DNA from: Clostridiales bacterium
GTDB taxonomy: Bacteria; Bacillota; Clostridia; Christensenellales; Borkfalkiaceae
Direction: 5' to 3'
DNA: 40,949 nt
NCBI GenBank assembly: GCA_015055525.1
Contig: SVHZ01000014.1
Span: 1-40,949, forward strand
The translations under genes and the position numbers were made by a program. The notes beneath the pieces are model-generated. The model did not search any database, was not told the DNA's origin, and was given only the letters and a program-made list of their open reading frames with translations. Below, one piece after another: positions 14,553-23,235 of this stretch (positions are counted from its first letter, which is position 1; each line of letters starts with the position of its first letter).

Positions 14553-16634
14553 TTATTTAATTCTTTCAAGATGTTTTTCAACTTCTTTTTCGTAATAACC
14601 AAGTTCACGATTAAGCATGTAGTTAACTTGTTTAATCTTCCACAATACTCTTTCTTCACCGCCAACATAACCCATTGATGCTTCCCAACCTAAAGAACTA
14701 TCTTTTCTTAAATACTTGATACTCTTTTCAGCGTTAGCAATTTCATCGTTTGCAATCTTTCTAATTTTAGCGCAAATTTCTTGCATTTTCTTGGGGCTTT
14801 CGCAAAGTTTAATAGCAATCTTTTGCTCGTAGAAATACTTAACGTTTAATACGGTTACAGTACAACAAGTTATGTATTCACACATATTAATAACTTGTAA
14901 AAGTTCTTTATTTTTGTTTTTAACAGATTTGAGTTTCTTAATACCAGATCTTAAAAGAGAAATCATCTCTTTAAGCATCTTAATTTCTTTTTTGTGCCTT
15001 AAACCGTAAGGAATACCAACGTCTGAGAAACCAAGGTCCATATCTTCTTCGAATTGACCGTAATATCCCGGCCAGAAATTATCGCCAGAAACGGTAATTT
15101 TAAGCCTTGGTGGTTTCTTAGAAGAAATTAAGCAAAGCGGATATGCCGTACCATTACGGCAGGGGCCGTATTGTTCTTCAACTGATGGCGGAAGATAAGT
15201 AATTGCATTACTAATATCGGTAAAACCGCCAACAAGTTCTTCTGAACAATCTTCAAAGTAAGCGTTGTAAACTCTCTTAAGGTTGTTTTCAGGTTCGCCT
15301 TCAAACATATAGCAAAGTTGAGAAAGCCTTGAAATAAAACTTGGGAACGCACCGTAGTGATGGCACTCCATAAGACCAACTAAACCATACTCGTTTTTAG
15401 CCTTGTTAATTTCAATATAACGCTTTAACCATTGATTTGGGAACGGCATATAAGGGATAACGCCAAAGTCCCAAGTTCTACCAGCAGTATTACTCATAGA
15501 GTAAAGTTTAATACCGCGTTCTTTCGCAGCCTTTGCCTCAGATAAGAAATATTTACCAGGTTCTGCCCTTGTAATTGAATAGTCGGTAATAGTTTGGTCA
15601 GAACCGCATCTTTCATAGTGCTCAAACATTTCAAAGGTAACTTCCAAAGAAACGTCAGTAGGCATATTGTTAATAAGTTCTACTCTATCTTTTTCAGGAG
15701 CCCAACCCCAGTTATAAGTCCAGAAAATTATATCTGCATTAGGATTATACTTTCTAATTGATTTTTTAATAAATTCAAGCCATAACGGATAATCTCTGCA
15801 AGGATACCAACCCGCAGTAGGACGACCTTTGCCGAGATTATCAGGAGATTTATCGTGAATTGAATAAGGTTCAACTCTATCGTCGTTACTCTTAAACTCA
15901 ACCGATTCACCAACGAGAGCGATACCTTTAAGTTCGGGGCATTCTTTGAATACCGCACCGTAAGTTTTTTCAAACTCTTCTTCGGCATTTTCAGCGTAAA
16001 TATCAATAAAGTTACCAAACGCAGCGTAAACGTAAACGTCTAAACCGAATTGAGATGCCCTTTTAACAACGTCCTTAAAGTCAAGTTTGCCTACCGGAGA
16101 TAAGTTAACGCCTTTTGTAAAAAGGAGAATAGTATCATAACCGTAGTGAACGATGTTTTGAAGGTATTCGTCGGGGAAATCATCATAACCGTAACCGGAG
16201 TGAATCATACGTGGAGAATACGGAAGTTCAACTTTTATTTCGCCTTTTTTAAGATAAGGCGCTTTCTTTTCGAACATTAAGTATTCAAGATAATAAATAC
16301 CTTGAGCAACCGTTCTATCACTTTCAGCGGTAATTTTAATTAAATCATCTTCAACTGAAATGATATATTGTTTTTTATCTTTTGATAAAACGTTTGAAAT
16401 TTCAGTTACAACTTTGAAACCGTGAGCATTATCATCAATTTCAGCAGTTATATCAAATGCAGATTTTAAGAACTTTTTAAGATCTTTGATTGCATTGTTG
16501 ATAACAACGTTATCCGTTTTAATAAGAGCAAGTAAATTAGGCAAAGAAATCTCGTCTTTTTCAAGAGGAATATCTTTGCGAATATTTTTTGGGTGAAAAT
16601 CTTTTAATTTTTTCCTAAAATCAAAATCTGCCAT
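14553..16634 (-). CDS. Putative cytoplasmic TIM-barrel glycoside hydrolase (GH20/GH67-like architecture)
   Basis: 693 aa with no signal peptide or membrane segment. The N-terminal ~130 residues look like the alpha/beta zincin-like domain that precedes GH20/GH67 barrels (VVTEISNVL...YIISVEDDLIKITAESDRTVAQGIYYLEYLM). From about residue 140 a barrel follows: PRMIHSGYGYDDFPDEYLQNIVHYGYDTILLF, then ASQFGLDVYVYAAFG, LKGIALVGESVEF with a Glu that could be catalytic, ADIIFWTYNWGW, and a Trp/Tyr-rich MSNTAGRTWDFGV. The last ~170 residues are helical and Lys-rich. I do not recognise an exact family. It probably acts on an imported oligosaccharide or glycoside. It is monocistronic, with its own promoter, leader palindrome and terminator. 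ATG 16634 follows AAGGAG. Confidence 0.6.
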   Translation of the reverse strand: MADFDFRKKLKDFHPKNIRKDIPLEKDEISLPNLLALIKTDNVVINNAIKDLKKFLKSAFDITAEIDDNAHGFKVVTEISNVLSKDKKQYIISVEDDLIKITAESDRTVAQGIYYLEYLMFEKKAPYLKKGEIKVELPYSPRMIHSGYGYDDFPDEYLQNIVHYGYDTILLFTKGVNLSPVGKLDFKDVVKRASQFGLDVYVYAAFGNFIDIYAENAEEEFEKTYGAVFKECPELKGIALVGESVEFKSNDDRVEPYSIHDKSPDNLGKGRPTAGWYPCRDYPLWLEFIKKSIRKYNPNADIIFWTYNWGWAPEKDRVELINNMPTDVSLEVTFEMFEHYERCGSDQTITDYSITRAEPGKYFLSEAKAAKERGIKLYSMSNTAGRTWDFGVIPYMPFPNQWLKRYIEINKAKNEYGLVGLMECHHYGAFPSFISRLSQLCYMFEGEPENNLKRVYNAYFEDCSEELVGGFTDISNAITYLPPSVEEQYGPCRNGTAYPLCLISSKKPPRLKITVSGDNFWPGYYGQFEEDMDLGFSDVGIPYGLRHKKEIKMLKEMISLLRSGIKKLKSVKNKNKELLQVINMCEYITCCTVTVLNVKYFYEQKIAIKLCESPKKMQEICAKIRKIANDEIANAEKSIKYLRKDSSLGWEASMGYVGGEERVLWKIKQVNYMLNRELGYYEKEVEKHLERIK

Positions 16635-16651
16635 AATTTCTCCTTAATTAT

Positions 16652-16674
16652 AAAGACACCAAATTGGTGTCTTT
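16652..16674. promoter_or_regulatory. Perfect 23-bp palindrome in the glycosidase gene leader (candidate operator)
   Basis: AAAGACACCAA and TTGGTGTCTTT are perfect 11-bp arms around one base. The dyad lies between the predicted promoter (16702-16730) and the AAGGAG of the minus-strand gene. As RNA it would form a hairpin. The run of T that would make it a terminator exists only in plus-strand orientation, where no gene precedes it, so an operator is the simpler reading. A weak minus-strand terminator for rny is the alternative. Confidence 0.5.
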
Positions 16675-16701
16675 GATTTTTTATTTAACATTAACTATTT
16701 A

Positions 16702-16730
16702 ATTATAAATTCGCCTTATAAATTTTCAAA
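16702..16730 (-). promoter_or_regulatory. Promoter of the glycosidase-like gene
   Basis: On the minus strand, TTTGAA (16730-16725) and TATAAT (16707-16702) are separated by 17 nt, downstream of the rny stop codon. The start would be near 16695, upstream of the palindrome. Confidence 0.62.
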
Positions 16731-16796
16731 TAGCAAAAACAAACAAAAAGTTGAATAAAATTAGCGTTTTATTTGGATAATAACGCAAATATATTT

Positions 16797-18392
16797 TTAT
16801 TTTGCATATTCAACGCTTCTTGATTCTCTAATAACGTTAACCTTGATTTGACCGGGATATTCTAAAGTTTCTTCAATCTTCTTAGCAATATCTTTTGCAA
16901 GGAATAACGCTTGGCTATCGTCAATTTGTTCAGGTTTAACTATAACTCTAACTTCTCTACCTGCTTGAATTGCGTATGCTTTTTCAACGCCCTTGAAGTC
17001 AGTTGCGAGTTCTTCAAGTTGTTCAAGTCTTTTTACGTAACTTGATTCAATTTCTTTTCTAGCGCCAGGTCTAACACCAGATATAGCGTCTGCCGCTTGA
17101 ACGAGAACCGCCTCTATGCACTTAGGTTCAACGTCACCATGGTGAGACTCGATACAGTTAATAACAAATCTATTTTCTTTATACTTTTTAGCAAGTTCAA
17201 CGCCGAGAGCAATGTGAGTACCTTCATTTTCAAAGTCAACAGCCTTACCTATATCGTGAAGGAGTCCACCGCGCTTTGCAATATTAACGTCAACACCAAG
17301 TTCTTGAGCCATAAGCCCTGCTAAACGTGAAACTTCAAGCGAGTGCTTTAATACGTTTTGACCGTAACTCGTTCTAAATTTAAGTTTACCGAGTATTTTG
17401 ATAAGTTCTGGATGAACGTTGTAAACACCCGTTTCAAAGGTGGCGCTATCGCCCGCCTCTTTGATAATAACGTCGAGTTCTTTTTTAACTTTTTCAACCG
17501 TTTCTTCAATACGAGTTGGTTGAATTCTACCATCGGCAATAAGTTTTTCAAGCGCACGCCTTGCAACTTCACGGCGAACGGGATCAAAGCCAGACGCTAC
17601 TACAACTTCAGGGGTATCGTCAATAATAAGCCTAATACCAGTTGCATTTTCAAGCGCCGTAATATTTCTACCTTCACGGCCTATGAGCCTTGCTTTCATA
17701 TCGTCGTTAGGAATTGAGATTGAAGTAACTGTAAGTTCGTTACTTTGATCTACTGCACAACGTTGAATTGCAAGAGAAATAATTTCCTTAGCCTTTTTAT
17801 CAGCCTCGTCTTTTGCTTGTTGTTCCATATTACGAACGTAACCAGAAGCCTCTCTGCGAGCATCTTCCTTAACGTCTTCCATAATTACGGCTTTAGCCTC
17901 TTCTTGAGTCATTTGCGCAACGCGTTCAAGTTCTTGGACAAAAACTTCGTGTTGCGTTTCAAGTTTCATAACGAGTTCATCTGCCTCTGCTTGTTTCTTT
18001 TCAAGCGTGCGAGACATAGCCTCAACTTCTTCTGTACGCTTTAATAAAGTAGCGTCCTTTTTATTGAGAATTTCGTCTTTTTGATTAAGCCTTTGCTCTA
18101 TCTTTTGAAGTTCAATTCTCTTTTCTCTAGTTTCTTTTTCAAATTCTTGCCTTAATTTTAATTCCTGTTCCTTAACTTCAACAATCGCATCTTTTTTTAT
18201 TGCTCGGCACTCGTTTTCGGCGTTGGCTTTCATTTCGGCAATGAGCCTATCCGTCGAATTGAGTTTATGTTTACGAGAAATATTTGAAGCAATTATAAAT
18301 ATAATTGTTCCAATAGCAAGTCCAATCGCTCCGCCAACAATTGCGGATAACGGGTCAAATGCAAGTAACAGGAAGGTTGCGTTTTGTAACAT
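16797..18392 (-). CDS. rny: Ribonuclease Y
   Basis: Membrane-anchored endoribonuclease that initiates mRNA decay in Gram-positive bacteria (531 aa, about the usual 520). One N-terminal membrane helix (about 10-36, [20 protein letters not shown]) is followed by a long charged coiled coil (about 45-200). A KH domain follows ([23 protein letters not shown], with the conserved IGREGRN), then an HD domain ([17 protein letters not shown]; His-Asp metal pair) and the C-terminal HD-associated tail. AGGAGGG precedes ATG 18392 by 8 nt. It is monocistronic. No MutS2 or RecA neighbour is in the window. Confidence 0.97.
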   Translation of the reverse strand: MLQNATFLLLAFDPLSAIVGGAIGLAIGTIIFIIASNISRKHKLNSTDRLIAEMKANAENECRAIKKDAIVEVKEQELKLRQEFEKETREKRIELQKIEQRLNQKDEILNKKDATLLKRTEEVEAMSRTLEKKQAEADELVMKLETQHEVFVQELERVAQMTQEEAKAVIMEDVKEDARREASGYVRNMEQQAKDEADKKAKEIISLAIQRCAVDQSNELTVTSISIPNDDMKARLIGREGRNITALENATGIRLIIDDTPEVVVASGFDPVRREVARRALEKLIADGRIQPTRIEETVEKVKKELDVIIKEAGDSATFETGVYNVHPELIKILGKLKFRTSYGQNVLKHSLEVSRLAGLMAQELGVDVNIAKRGGLLHDIGKAVDFENEGTHIALGVELAKKYKENRFVINCIESHHGDVEPKCIEAVLVQAADAISGVRPGARKEIESSYVKRLEQLEELATDFKGVEKAYAIQAGREVRVIVKPEQIDDSQALFLAKDIAKKIEETLEYPGQIKVNVIRESRSVEYAK

Positions 18393-18489
18393 ACGTTACC
18401 CTCCTAAGAAAAATTTTATATAATTATAAGAAAAACAAAGTTTTAGTTAAAAAACCACAAACTGTCCACTTTAATAAATATACAATTAT

Positions 18490-18518
18490 ATTTTAATATA
18501 TTAACTATAAAATGTCAA
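18490..18518 (-). promoter_or_regulatory. Sigma-A promoter of rny
   Basis: On the minus strand, TTGACA (18518-18513) and TAAAAT (18495-18490) are 17 nt apart. The predicted leader is about 90 nt of AT-rich sequence, long enough for autoregulation by RNase Y cleavage, though nothing specific is visible. Confidence 0.7.
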
Positions 18519-18562
18519 TATCATTTATAAAAGAAAATGCCATAAAATTTGATTTTTCACAT

Positions 18563-18589
18563 AAAAAAATCCCAAGATTTTACTTGGGA
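18563..18589 (-). terminator. Intrinsic terminator after the lipoprotein array
   Basis: A 7-bp stem TCCCAAG/CTTGGGA (18570-18576 with 18583-18589) is followed on the minus strand by TTTTTTT. It starts 9 nt after the original stop codon (18598-18600) of the frameshifted fifth lipoprotein gene, which supports that stop being the ancestral one. Confidence 0.9.
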
Positions 18590-18597
18590 ATTTTTAT

Positions 18598-19735
18598 TTA
18601 GTTCGCTCTTGGCTTACCATTTTCATCGTAATGCCATTCACCTTTATAGTGAAGCGTTGCCATACCGCACCAACCTTCAATTATACCATAACCAGGGAAG
18701 GCAAAAGAATCGGGATGAACAGGATTATTGTTTTCGTCAAGCGGATAACCGGTAACTATATCCTCTTTTAACTTTTCTTATTACAAGTTTCTTATACTCT
18801 TCTTTCGTTATATTCAAATAAATATCGTTCGTGTATTCAAAAATTCTAGTCAACGCTTGATATTCGTCAGCCGCGCTCGTGTAAATTGAACCTTCAGGAA
18901 TTGAAACTAAAGATGCAGGCAAAACTATTTGCTTAAGAGATTTACATTCGTAGAATGCCCTTTGCGCAATTTTATTAATACCCTCACCTAAAATTACTTC
19001 TTCAAGTTGAGAACAACTTGAGAAAAGATAACCTTCAATCTTATGCAAGCCGTTACCTATAACTACGCGTTTAAGACTTGAACAACCGCCAAATACGTTA
19101 TACAAACCTGCGGTAGATGAGGGCCAATATTGAAATTTACCAACGCCAACTTGATTGCCTTCTTCATCAAACGTAACGCCACCTATTCCATTGATACCAC
19201 CTGTAACGGAATTGGGAATTACCGCCTCTTTAAGCATTGTGTTTGAAAACGCACCGTTGCCAATAAATTTTAATCCTTCGTTTAACTTAATTGAATATAT
19301 CTTTTCAATTCCAAGATTTTTTGTAGGCGAGAAAATATATGCGTTGATAGCAATAACGGGAATAGGCGCAGTATCACCCAATTTTTGATGATATGCAGGA
19401 ATTTCAATATGCTTATAAGCACCCCTCTTTTCCCCTTCAAATTTATTAACAGCATAATACGTTTCACCGTTATAACTTACCTTAACGAAAGACAAAAATT
19501 CACTTGCATCATAGTAATAATTACAAACTTTGCATTTACCGCTATCATTTACGTGTGAACCAACGTCGGTTCTACCGTTTCCGTTAAGCTGATTTCTCCA
19601 ATGCATATTCTCGTTAAAAGTATAAGTTTCGGAATATTCAGGAGAAACATCTTCCCCTCCACCGCAAGCGGTGAAAAAACACAAATTTAACGCTAATAAA
19701 ACAGACGTTATAATAACACTAAAAATCTTTTTCAT
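18598..19735 (-). pseudogene. BspA-type LRR lipoprotein, array member 5, frameshifted
   Basis: The open frame from ATG 19735 ends at 18737 (332 aa), losing the C-terminal tail shared by all neighbours. Dropping one of the two C residues at 18762-18763 (one G on the coding strand) restores a frame. That frame continues TGYPLDENN...GIIEGWCGMATLHYKGEWHYDENGKPRAN to a TAA at 18598-18600, which gives 378 residues against 379 in member 4. The intact part has a lipoprotein signal (FFTAC, Cys about 24), a Cys/His module with HWR...H...CKVCNY, and LRR_5-type repeats (VVIGNGLHKIEGYLFSSCSQLEEVILG). An AAAGGAG overlapping the upstream stop drives translation. It is a recent mutation or a consensus error. 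Confidence 0.85.
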
Positions 19736-19744
19736 AAAACTCCT

Positions 19745-20884
19745 TTAATTGGGCATAGGCTTTCCGTTATCGTCAAAATGCCACTCACCGTTAAAATAAA
19801 TCGTCGCCATACCACACCAACCTTCAACCAAGCCATTGGTAGGATAAGAAAAACTTTCCGTTGTTATATCAACGGGGTTGCCGTTTTTATCAAGCGGAAA
19901 ACCAGTAATCATATCTCTTTGAACTTTTCTAAGTGAAAGACTTTTATATCTTTCTTTAGTCATATATGTAAAAATATCAGGGAAACCTTTACTGCCTTCA
20001 AAAATGTTATATAAAGAAACGTATTTATCAACGGCATTAGACCATATATGGCTTTCGCGAACGGTATCGAGCGATGCGGGGATTATTAGCGTTTTAAGTT
20101 CTGGGCAACAATAAAAATCTCTTGTTGCAAGCCTTGTTACACTATTACCCAAAATTACTTCTTCTAGTTGAGAACAACTTGAGAAAAGATAACCTTGAGA
20201 ACCTTTAACACCATTACCGATAACCGCGCGAACTATGGGTGTAGACGAAAAAACATTATACAAAAAGTCATTAGTACCACTTAAAGTAGCAACGCCAACT
20301 TGATTACCTTGTTCATCAAATTTTAAGCCTGCTATTGAATTAAAACCGTTAGTAACTGAATCAGGAACTATCGCCTCTTTTATCAACGTTCCATTAAATG
20401 CTCCTCTTCCTATAAATCTCAAACCTTCATTAAGCTTAAAAGACTTTATTCTTTCAAGCCCCACATGTTGAGAAGGAGCAAACATATAAGCATTTACCGC
20501 AATTACCGGGATTGGCGCATCGTCATCTCTTCCTTTGTATTGCGCTGGAATTTCTATATTAACATAAGGATTTCCAACAGTTCCTTTATATTCATACGCC
20601 GTATAATAAATTTTATCTTCAAACTTAACTTTAACGTAGCTTATATATTCGCTAGCATCAAAATAATAATTGCAAACATTGCATTTGCCTCTATCGTTTA
20701 TATGGTCGCCAACGTCTGTTCTACCATTTCCGTTAAGTTGATTTCTCCAATGCAAATTTTCGTTATAACTATAAATTTCGGAATATTCAGGAGAATCGTT
20801 TTCCCCTCCGTTACAAGCGGTAAATAAACATAAATTTAGCGCTAATATTATTGCCGTTATAATAACACAAAAAAATCTTTTCAT
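19745..20884 (-). CDS. BspA-type LRR lipoprotein, array member 4
   Basis: 379 aa secreted lipoprotein. The signal peptide has lipobox FTAC (Cys about 24). The N-terminal module (about 40-75) reads HWRNQLNGNGRTDVGDH followed by CNVCNYYFDASE, a His/Cys pattern that could bind zinc. The body (about 85-310) has LRR_5/BspA-like repeats (SFKLNEGLRFIGRGAF, AVIGNGVKGSQGYLFSSCSQLEEVILG, LIIPASLDTV). The tail is NGLVEGWCGMATIYFNGEWHFDDNGKPMPN. It is closest to member 5: a 46-nt stretch (20151-20196 against 18990-19035) differs at one base. The spacer to the next gene is 9 nt. Such LRR proteins often face the cell surface and bind host or polysaccharide ligands; the ligand here is unknown. Confidence 0.85.
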   Translation of the reverse strand: MKRFFCVIITAIILALNLCLFTACNGGENDSPEYSEIYSYNENLHWRNQLNGNGRTDVGDHINDRGKCNVCNYYFDASEYISYVKVKFEDKIYYTAYEYKGTVGNPYVNIEIPAQYKGRDDDAPIPVIAVNAYMFAPSQHVGLERIKSFKLNEGLRFIGRGAFNGTLIKEAIVPDSVTNGFNSIAGLKFDEQGNQVGVATLSGTNDFLYNVFSSTPIVRAVIGNGVKGSQGYLFSSCSQLEEVILGNSVTRLATRDFYCCPELKTLIIPASLDTVRESHIWSNAVDKYVSLYNIFEGSKGFPDIFTYMTKERYKSLSLRKVQRDMITGFPLDKNGNPVDITTESFSYPTNGLVEGWCGMATIYFNGEWHFDDNGKPMPN

Positions 20885-20893
20885 AAAACTCCA

Positions 20894-22009
20894 TTAATAA
20901 GGCATAGGGTTTCCGTCGCTATCAAAATACCATTCGCCTTTATAATAAATCTTTGCCATACCACACCAGCCTTCAACAAAGCCAAAGTCGGTAGCGTAAG
21001 TATTCGGGTCTAATTCATTGCCGTTTTCGTCAAGCGGAATGCCCGTTAACATATCTCTTCTTAACAATCTTAACTTAACAAGTTCATCTTTATAAACGTC
21101 TAAAAATACATTTTTAGCGTATGGAAAAACGTTAACTTCGGATAACCATCTTTCTAAGTCGTTGTTATTATCGGGAGTAAAGTGATCGCCCCTATCAAAA
21201 TAAGATCCTTCGGGAATACTAACAACCGTGTTAGGCAATACAACGTTTTCATAGCCGTACGCTTCGTAGAACGCCCTTTGCCTTATCTCTCTTAAACTAC
21301 TGCCGTATCTAACGGTTTTAAGGGCATTACAATAAGCAAAGGTGTACGCGCCTATAACTTGCAAACTGTCGCCAGTATCTACACTACTTAAAAGTGAACA
21401 ACCGGCAAAAACGTTATATAAACCACCGTGTTCGGGCCATCTACTCCAGTCGTAAGTTAAACTGCCACCGATAACGGAATTAGGAATTTTAATATCTATG
21501 ATATTAGTTCCCTCAAACGCACCGTTTCCAATAAACTTTAACCCTTCGTTAAGTTTAACTGACTCTAACACGTTATAACCATCGTGCTCAACGTTTGAGA
21601 ATACGTCGCCAGCGATTGCTATAACAGGAATAGGCTCACTATCGTTATCGCCTTTATAAAACGCTGGAATTTCAATATGCGTATACGCGCCAACGCGATC
21701 GCCTAAATACTCTGAAACACCATAGCCCGAATAACCGTAAACGTTAATCTTTTCAAAAACCAACCATTTCGTAGAATCATAATAAAAATCACAGTATTTA
21801 CATTTGCCACCAAGATTTTCATGAGAGCCAATATCAGTTCTATTTGTACCGCCGATTTCTTCACGCCAATGATGGTTATTATTAAAAGAATACTCCTCAG
21901 AGTAGACGATATTTGAAGATTCTTGCGAATTGTTGTTACAAGCAGATAAAAGGCTTAAATTAAAAACCATTAAGACTATTAAGCAAAATATCGTTAAAAC
22001 TTTTTTCAT
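20894..22009 (-). CDS. BspA-type LRR lipoprotein, array member 3
   Basis: 371 aa. The signal peptide ends in lipobox LSAC (Cys about 24), followed by an Asn/Ser-rich linker. One Cys/His module is present (HHWREEIGGTNRTDIGSH, then CKYCDFYYDSTKW), in which the usual NGNGR is replaced by GGTNR. LRR_5-type repeats follow (VKLNEGLKFIGNGAFEGTNI, SLQVIGAYTFAYCNALKTVRYG, SLREIRQRAFYEAYGYENVVLP). The conserved tail is GFVEGWCGMAKIYYKGEWYFDSDGNPMPY. It is the most diverged single-module member. It lies 9 nt from its neighbours on both sides, with the ribosome binding site formed across the upstream stop codon. Lipid-anchored outside the membrane by inference. Confidence 0.85.
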   Translation of the reverse strand: MKKVLTIFCLIVLMVFNLSLLSACNNNSQESSNIVYSEEYSFNNNHHWREEIGGTNRTDIGSHENLGGKCKYCDFYYDSTKWLVFEKINVYGYSGYGVSEYLGDRVGAYTHIEIPAFYKGDNDSEPIPVIAIAGDVFSNVEHDGYNVLESVKLNEGLKFIGNGAFEGTNIIDIKIPNSVIGGSLTYDWSRWPEHGGLYNVFAGCSLLSSVDTGDSLQVIGAYTFAYCNALKTVRYGSSLREIRQRAFYEAYGYENVVLPNTVVSIPEGSYFDRGDHFTPDNNNDLERWLSEVNVFPYAKNVFLDVYKDELVKLRLLRRDMLTGIPLDENGNELDPNTYATDFGFVEGWCGMAKIYYKGEWYFDSDGNPMPY

Positions 22010-22018
22010 AAAACACCT

Positions 22019-23227
22019 TTAGTTAGGAATAGGTTTTCCGTTTTTATCGTAATGCCACTCGCCCTTAAAGTAAACTTTATTATTTCCAGACCAGCCCGTA
22101 ACAAAACCAGTAGTATGTAAAGACTCTAAAATATTGCCTTGAAGATCTCTTCTATATACAGGAACTAGGTTAGCATCGTGCTCTTGCTTTGTTATTTCCA
22201 TATAAAATACGGTAGGAGAACGATCGGGAAGCAACTTGATTGCGGGTGATTTAGCGGTATTTCCCGTTCCCACGATAGTTCCTTCAGGAATAAACTTGAG
22301 TGACTCAGGTATTACGAGATAATCGAGAGTATAAATTTCATAAAACGCTCTAGTATTAATTTTTTGAAGACCTGCTCCAAGTTTAACCTCTTTTACGCCG
22401 TTTCCAAAATTATACGCGCCCAAAATTTTAATGCCGTCACCCATTATAAATCTTTTAAGTGGACATCCACCGCAAATATTATAAATTGTTGAATAAGTGT
22501 TTGTTGAATATTGATTTCTAAAATGCTCGTTAGTTACGCTGTTTGGTATTACAAGTTCAGTAATATCGCTATTCTTAAACGCCCAGTCTTGAATTTCTAA
22601 AAGACCCTCGTTAAGTTTTATGGACTTTATTTTAATTTCATTATAAAGAAAAGTATTAACATCTCCGTAACTAAGAGCGCCGTAACCGATTGAGATTACG
22701 GGCAACGGTTGCTCGTCATCTTCGCCTTTATAATGGGTTGGAATTTCAATATTATGATAGATATAATTAGCGTCATAATCTTGATCTAAAAGTTCCATCA
22801 CCCTATATCCTTCAACGTTACCAACCTTGCACTTTTCAAACGCAATAAATTCAGTTGCATCGTAATAATAAGCGCAAGTTCTGCACTTACCGCTATTGTT
22901 ACTATGCTTTGCTTTATCCTTAACACCCGAGCCGTTTGTTTGCGCTTTCCAATGGTATTCGCTATCGAACGACCAAGTATTTGCATACACCGCTTGATAA
23001 ATAACGTATTCACAAACGGAACAAGTTCCAGTACCATTGTCAACGTGTTCGCCAACGTCTGTTCTACCGTTTCCGTTTAATTGATTACGCCAATGCATCG
23101 AATCGTTATAAGTATATATATTTGAATATTCTGGCTCAACTTCATCGCTACCGCCACAAGCAGTAAAGAAACATAAGTTGAACGATAAAACAATTATTGA
23201 AATTAAAATACCTAAAATTTTCTTCAT
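22019..23227 (-). CDS. BspA-type LRR lipoprotein, array member 2 (double Cys/His module)
   Basis: 402 aa. The signal peptide has lipobox FTAC (Cys about 24). The N-terminal Cys/His module is present twice: HWRNQLNGNGRTDVGEH with CSVCEY, and HWKAQTNGSGVKDKAKH with CRTCAYYYDATE. This explains the extra length over members 3-5. The LRR_5-like body (IKSIKLNEGLLEIQDWAFKNSDITELVIPNS; GVKEVKLGAGLQKINTRAFYEIYTLDYLVIP) and tail GFVTGWSGNNKVYFKGEWHYDKNGKPIPN follow. The tail has SGNN where members 3-5 have CGMA, a difference shared with member 1. Members 1 and 2 therefore form one subfamily. Confidence 0.85.
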   Translation of the reverse strand: MKKILGILISIIVLSFNLCFFTACGGSDEVEPEYSNIYTYNDSMHWRNQLNGNGRTDVGEHVDNGTGTCSVCEYVIYQAVYANTWSFDSEYHWKAQTNGSGVKDKAKHSNNSGKCRTCAYYYDATEFIAFEKCKVGNVEGYRVMELLDQDYDANYIYHNIEIPTHYKGEDDEQPLPVISIGYGALSYGDVNTFLYNEIKIKSIKLNEGLLEIQDWAFKNSDITELVIPNSVTNEHFRNQYSTNTYSTIYNICGGCPLKRFIMGDGIKILGAYNFGNGVKEVKLGAGLQKINTRAFYEIYTLDYLVIPESLKFIPEGTIVGTGNTAKSPAIKLLPDRSPTVFYMEITKQEHDANLVPVYRRDLQGNILESLHTTGFVTGWSGNNKVYFKGEWHYDKNGKPIPN

Positions 23228-23235
23228 AAAGTTCC

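Noticed and set aside
17358..18044. Plus-strand frames opposite rny
   Set aside because: They lie wholly antisense to RNase Y and have low-complexity composition derived from its coding strand.
18755..18775. Programmed ribosomal frameshift in lipoprotein member 5
   Set aside because: No slippery heptamer, stimulatory structure or internal ribosome binding site is evident, and the intact paralogues need no shift. Mutation or error is simpler.
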